DNA from: Chloroherpetonaceae bacterium
Lineage (GTDB): Bacteria; Bacteroidota; Chlorobiia; Chlorobiales; Thermochlorobacteraceae
Direction of reading: 5' to 3'
Assembly (NCBI GenBank): GCA_033763895.1
Contig: JANRJQ010000014.1
Location: 132,926 to 196,925, forward strand
Length of the DNA: 64,000 nucleotides
This document shows positions 60,794-64,000 of the stretch, one piece after another. The stretch's first letter is position 1. Every line of letters begins with the position of its first letter. The notes under the pieces are model-generated. The model made no database searches, was not told the DNA's origin, and was given only the letters and a program-made list of their open reading frames with translations. The translations under genes were made by a program, and so were the position numbers.

Positions 60794-61004
60794 AAATCTG
60801 CTGCCTTACAATTTCAACTTCTGAGTTTATTGTTTTTAATTCAAGATCTTTTGTTTTGAAGGTCTCTAAAAGTTGTGACAGTTTTGTGCTGATTGCTTCT
60901 TTCTCCAACTCCTTTGTCAACTTTATTTTTTGTTTTCGAGGGAGTTGTTTCACCACAGCCAATATTTGTTCAAAACTTAGTTCTATTTCTAATTCAGTTT
61001 TCAT
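60774..61004 (-). CDS. Antitoxin of a PIN-type module
   Basis: A 76-residue helical, charged protein (EIELSFEQILAVVKQLPRKQKIKLTKELEKEAIS then VEIVRQQIYDKQKR). The sequence resembles the small antitoxins paired with COG1569 PIN toxins in the FCB group. It is intact although the toxin is not, and its stop overlaps the toxin start. Confidence 0.8.
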   Translation of the reverse strand: MKTELEIELSFEQILAVVKQLPRKQKIKLTKELEKEAISTKLSQLLETFKTKDLELKTINSEVEIVRQQIYDKQKR

Positions 61005-61122
61005 GTTGTACCTTCATTTAAGTTTATTAGACTTTGCATATAAATCATTTGTATTTATCATTTTTTTTCATCCCTACCTTAGCCTAAGTGCAAATTTGGT
61101 GCGGCTTTGCGAGGGCAAGTGG

Positions 61123-61142
61123 GCGCGAAGCAGCCCGAAGAC
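61123..61142. repeat. 20-bp direct repeat, copy B
   Basis: gcgcgaagcagcccgaagac occurs here and exactly again at 61785-61804, 662 bp apart, one on each side of the RelE/ParE module. Confidence 0.9.
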
Positions 61143-61183
61143 AGAACTAAATCCTATGTTGGTCAATGGGCTTGATTATCAAG

Positions 61184-61479
61184 TTAATTCAATTCCAATT
61201 TTTCGGGATTTTGTCGTGTATCCCAAACTCTAATAATTTGGATACTATCTTGTTGAATTAGATAAAAAAGCTTGTAGTCTCTTATTACTTTAATTCTTAT
61301 ATTTTCAAAATTTGTTTGAGTTCCAATTTCCGGGAATTCTGATAATAGCTTTGCTCCTTCAATAAATAGTCTTTCTAACTTTTCGCTATAAATATTGTTT
61401 TATTTTTATCGACCCAATATTGATATATTTTTAGTCGATCTTGAATCGATGTGTAAGACCATACTATTTTTTTAGCCAT
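61184..61479 (-). pseudogene. RelE/ParE-type toxin gene, frameshifted
   Basis: From ATG 61479 the frame gives MAKKIVWSYTSIQDRLKIYQ then WVDKNK and ends early, but from a run of four A (plus 61398-61401) the next frame continues NIYSEKLERLFIEGAKLLSE, then FPEIG, and further on IRIKVIRDYKLFYLIQQ and VWDTRQNPEKL to a stop at 61184. One extra A would restore a 98-residue RelE/ParE toxin. It overlaps its antitoxin by 16 bp, as usual. Confidence 0.85.
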
Positions 61480-61700
61480 TCCTTTAACACATTATTGGCT
61501 TGTTCAGAGGTGTAAACCCTTCCTTCTTTGATGTCTTTAAGTCCAATTTCAACTGCTTTTTTCTCATCCTCTGAGAGTTGATAAATTGTGTCCATTTCAG
61601 ATTCGATATTCACAAGTCTAAGGATTTCTTCAAGAACAAACTCATCTGTTATTGATGATACCTTGTTTATAATCTGTAATTTAAGTTCAGTTGCTGACAT
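61464..61700 (-). CDS. Antitoxin of the RelE/ParE module
   Basis: A 78-residue acidic helical protein from ATG 61700 (MSATELKLQIINKVSSITDE, ending EQANNVLKEWLKK), like small RelB/StbD-type antitoxins. A longer frame to 61808 runs into the repeat and is not used. It is intact. Confidence 0.8.
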   Translation of the reverse strand: MSATELKLQIINKVSSITDEFVLEEILRLVNIESEMDTIYQLSEDEKKAVEIGLKDIKEGRVYTSEQANNVLKEWLKK

Positions 61701-61756
61701 AATTTTTGTCGTTGATTCACTTAATTTAGTTATGATTTTATTTATAGACAAAATTG

Positions 61757-62037
61757 ACACTATAACGGAGCAGTTTTGGGTATAGCGCGAAGCAGCCCGA
61801 AGACTCACGCAAAACCGCTGTTCAGCGAAGCGAAGCGAGCAGCAGCGGTGGAGCCGCTCCCCATCCAGCTAAACGGAGCGAAGCGGAGTTTAGCTGAACG
61901 TTTCTGCGCTTGGCGTTCGTGCGGGATTTCGGAGCACCAAACTGTCAACCCAGCACTAAAGTTGATTTGAAAAACTGCACTTGAATTTACCACCGTCACC
62001 CCGCATGACGCCAAACGCATGTTGTAAGCCGTATTTT
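61757..62037. repeat. Palindromic non-coding block next to the helicase gene
   Basis: About 280 bp with many inverted repeats, including CAGCTAAAC / GTTTAGCTG (61866-61874 with 61888-61896) and AGCAGTTTTGGG versus CGCAAAACCGCT around 61770-61820. It starts right at the helicase stop and reaches the repeat copy C. It resembles the long imperfect palindromes that sit behind genes in many FCB genomes. It has no canonical attC box pair (GTTRRRY/RYYYAAC) as far as I can see. A short open frame across it is not a gene. Confidence 0.6.
61785..61819. repeat. 20-bp repeat, copy C, with extension
   Basis: Exact copy of 61123-61142 at 61785-61804, extended rightwards to 61819, where it also matches copy A (60235-60259). 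It lies on the upstream side of the RelE/ParE antitoxin gene. Confidence 0.9.
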
Positions 62038-64000
62038 TCACTCTACATCACTAAAGCATCTAACTCTAATTTCACTTATCCCGTCAGTTGTCGGAATATG
62101 TATCGCACTTGGTACTTCTGTCGAATTGAACTCTTGTCTTTGTTTAGAACATATTTTCCTAAAGTCGCATTCTTCACATTTACCACTACTTGGTCTCATA
62201 GGAAATTCTCCCTCAAGAATTCGATTAACTGCCCACTCAATATTTTGAATAGCCGAAGCAATTGCTTCATCTGTAATCGGAACATTAACTCTATTTGGCA
62301 CATCTTCCGTATTTGGTGCTTTTAATAAATGAACCGAACCTGTTTTCGCATTCTCTCCTAAAACTATTTCTGCTGCATAAGCATAAAGCTGAACTTGCAA
62401 AGACAGATTTATCCAGAAAAAGGGATTTAACTGTCCCTCCGGAAAATCCATTGACTTGAAATCTATTACTCTTGCCTCTAAAATATTTCCATCATTATCC
62501 TCTCGTAATAGTAAATCAATTGAACCGGTAATTAATGCTTTGTCAGCTTTTATCTCGAAGCGCTGCTCTAATGACCGGCTTTGCACAAAATCTTCTGGAT
62601 AACCTACTGCATAATTACCCACTAAACGTTTTGAGGCGTTTTTGGCTCTTTCATAAGGCCCTTCTCTTTCAAGATCTCTTGATGGAAACACATGCTTTAA
62701 ATGAAAAACATCCTCAGCAATTTCTTCGGCTTCTTCTCGTGTCGGTGCAGTATTTGCAAAAAGTTGATGAGTTCTATTAATAGCAGTATGAGTAGTTAAT
62801 CCATAACCAAATAACTCAGGTACAGCAGGACTGTAGCCGTAAATTTTACGAAATTTATACTTCATTGGACACTCTAAATAGTCCTTAATTTCTGTAAAAC
62901 TTGTAGGCATTGACTCTTCGTCTATGCGAGGGCGTTGTTCAGTTCTCTCAATATTATCAGGTAAATGTGTTGTATCAGTTATCACCGCAGGGTCATTCAG
63001 TCCTTGAATTCTAAGTTTGAATGGACTTGGGTTTTTAGGCCTTTGCAATCCCGGTTGAATGCTGCTTCCTGTTATATACAAAAATCTTTCTGCCCTTGTT
63101 AAGGCTGTATAAAAAAGTCTTGCCTCGCCAGCATTATTTGATTGATATAAACCTCTGGATAATGGAATTTGAATAAGGTTTAAAGGTAACCAGCCATTAT
63201 AACTACTTCTCTTGCCGGGAAAACGTTGTTGAACAACATCCACGATAAAGACCACTGGGAATTCAAGCCCTTTCATTTTATGAACTGTCGAAATTGTAAC
63301 AGCATCTGGTCTCGACATTAGCTCTACTTGGGTTGTATCATATCCAGACTCAGCTACATTTTCTAGAAAATTTAATACACTTTGGTATCTCTGACCTGTA
63401 TCAATACTTACAAATACCTTTTCAACATCCAAAATAATTCCACTAAAAACCCCTAAATCACGCATCACTTGTTCATGATTTTGAAATTCTGTAGTTGAAA
63501 CTCTGAATGCCTCTAATAATTCATGAACCAATAATTGTGGGTATACCTTTCTTCTTGCTCCGCCAATTGGCCTATGAATTTGATTATTCCAAGCAGCCAA
63601 GATTTCTAAAAATTGATTTAAATCAGCATTTGGAAATACTGGTAAAATATTAGAGTTGAAAAAATTAATTGCTTCTCTTCGAGGATACCCAGGAGACCTT
63701 AAAAGGCTCATAGCATCTCTAAGGGTTTTTGCATGAAGTCTTTCAAAAATAGAGCCCTCTGCTTCGATTATATAGTTAATGTCAGCATCCGAAAGTGCAT
63801 TAGTGTAGTCTCGATGATATGGTGCTCCACCATTTCGAGTACCTCCTTGTACTGAACGCATCAATATTGCAAAGTCAGATTTAGTGAGTCCTCTTTCTGT
63901 TCCGTCCGTTTCTATATATCTTGTACCAAGTAATTGATTTATTCGGTTAGCTATCCACTCAGCTTCATCTTGCTTTGTTCCAAACCATAGGTTTCCGAAG
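62038..64000 (-). CDS. UvrD/AddA-like helicase with PD-(D/E)XK nuclease domain, N-terminus off window
   Basis: Open frame of at least 654 residues continuing past base 64000 (the stretch FGNLWFGTKQDEAEWIANRI is read in frame at the edge). The helicase C-lobe has ISTVHKMKGLEFPVVFIVD and LFYTALTRAERFLYITG, typical UvrD/AddA motifs V-VI. The last 280 residues form a PDDEXK nuclease of the AddB/Cas4 kind, with GSIDLLLRE...VIDFKSM (Asp and Lys), and a probable Fe-S cluster: YLECPMKYKF and then GKCEECDFRKIC. These couple DNA unwinding and degradation in double-strand-break repair or plasmid/phage defence. It ends at the palindromic block. Confidence 0.85.
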   Translation of the reverse strand, partial: FGNLWFGTKQDEAEWIANRINQLLGTRYIETDGTERGLTKSDFAILMRSVQGGTRNGGAPYHRDYTNALSDADINYIIEAEGSIFERLHAKTLRDAMSLLRSPGYPRREAINFFNSNILPVFPNADLNQFLEILAAWNNQIHRPIGGARRKVYPQLLVHELLEAFRVSTTEFQNHEQVMRDLGVFSGIILDVEKVFVSIDTGQRYQSVLNFLENVAESGYDTTQVELMSRPDAVTISTVHKMKGLEFPVVFIVDVVQQRFPGKRSSYNGWLPLNLIQIPLSRGLYQSNNAGEARLFYTALTRAERFLYITGSSIQPGLQRPKNPSPFKLRIQGLNDPAVITDTTHLPDNIERTEQRPRIDEESMPTSFTEIKDYLECPMKYKFRKIYGYSPAVPELFGYGLTTHTAINRTHQLFANTAPTREEAEEIAEDVFHLKHVFPSRDLEREGPYERAKNASKRLVGNYAVGYPEDFVQSRSLEQRFEIKADKALITGSIDLLLREDNDGNILEARVIDFKSMDFPEGQLNPFFWINLSLQVQLYAYAAEIVLGENAKTGSVHLLKAPNTEDVPNRVNVPITDEAIASAIQNIEWAVNRILEGEFPMRPSSGKCEECDFRKICSKQRQEFNSTEVPSAIHIPTTDGISEIRVRCFSDVE

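Noticed and set aside
61757-62037. Canonical integron attC site
   Set aside because: No GTTRRRY/RYYYAAC box pair in the right layout could be found; kept only as a cassette-like block.
61805-62041. 78-codon minus-strand open frame over the palindromic block
   Set aside because: It lies inside inverted repeats, has no family match and a biased, repeat-derived composition.
1-64000. tRNA or rRNA genes and CRISPR arrays
   Set aside because: No T-loop/anticodon-stem pattern, rRNA core sequence or regularly spaced repeat was noticed on either strand.

Overview
The window is about 64 kb of a moderately AT-rich (low-to-mid 40s % G+C by eye) chromosome from a Gram-negative bacterium of the Bacteroidota/Chlorobiota (FCB) group. 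Pointers are a secreted protein with a type IX secretion C-terminal sorting domain of the 'YPNPFNPST' kind, DUF4292 and TonB-type proteins, weak ribosome-binding sites, and an atpA-atpG pair that stands alone without atpH/atpF. A Chloroherpeton-like Chlorobiota member is plausible, but genus level is inference. No rRNA, tRNA, CRISPR array or complete insertion sequence was seen.

Layout. 1-6.5 kb: edge fragment of a glycosyltransferase, comB-like and gcvT genes, a TPR protein, an apt-crcB-Na+/H+ antiporter operon, then a TM2/DUF2752 membrane pair. 6.5-16 kb: MGMT-like wing protein, lipoprotein hydrolase, large carbamoyltransferase, BLUF photoreceptor, AT-rich outer-membrane-like protein, T9SS-exported protein, TonB-like protein and a two-receiver regulator with a degenerate second receiver. 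16-22.7 kb: AlkB-like dioxygenase, an uncharacterised 611-residue protein, an Ada-like alkyltransferase gene broken by a frameshift, M48 protease, small membrane proteins and an MFS pump. 22.9-31.6 kb: DUF2064 transferase, L,D-transpeptidase, glycosyltransferase, MscS channel (followed by what may be an nhaA 3' remnant), threonine aldolase, RlmI-like methyltransferase, SRPBCC protein and [2Fe-2S] ferredoxin. 31.6-39.9 kb: Fe/Mn superoxide dismutase, an mntA/hepT pair with broken hepT, a structured leader RNA in front of a DUF169 gene, a porin/MHS transporter/Usp cluster, a PAS protein and an isochorismatase-like hydrolase. 39.9-45.3 kb: atpG, atpA, DegV and an M20 amidohydrolase. 45.3-48.3 kb: intact higBA-like and hicAB-like toxin-antitoxin modules. 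48.3-53.6 kb: nucleoid-associated protein, DUF4292 lipoprotein, MacB-type permease and an AAA-ATPase/DUF3226 (TOPRIM-like) pair. 53.6-60.1 kb: a complete STAS / anti-sigma kinase / GAF-SpoIIE phosphatase partner-switching operon, small Cys-containing protein, dienelactone hydrolase, DUF72 protein and a PAS histidine kinase. 60.2-64 kb: a cassette-like stretch in which a PIN module, a RelE/ParE module and a UvrD-like helicase-nuclease are separated by copies of a short repeat.

Main themes. Five toxin-antitoxin modules lie in the window; in three (HepT, PIN, RelE/ParE) the toxin reading frame is broken by a single stop or frameshift while the partner gene is intact. Alkylation-damage functions recur (AlkB-like, Ada/Ogt-like, MGMT-like wing protein). 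The best candidates for new biology are the AAA-ATPase/DUF3226 pair (possible anti-phage system), the repeat-bounded toxin-antitoxin cassettes at the right end, and the three-way-junction leader RNA before the DUF169 gene. All functional calls come from reading the sequence by eye; no database search was possible.
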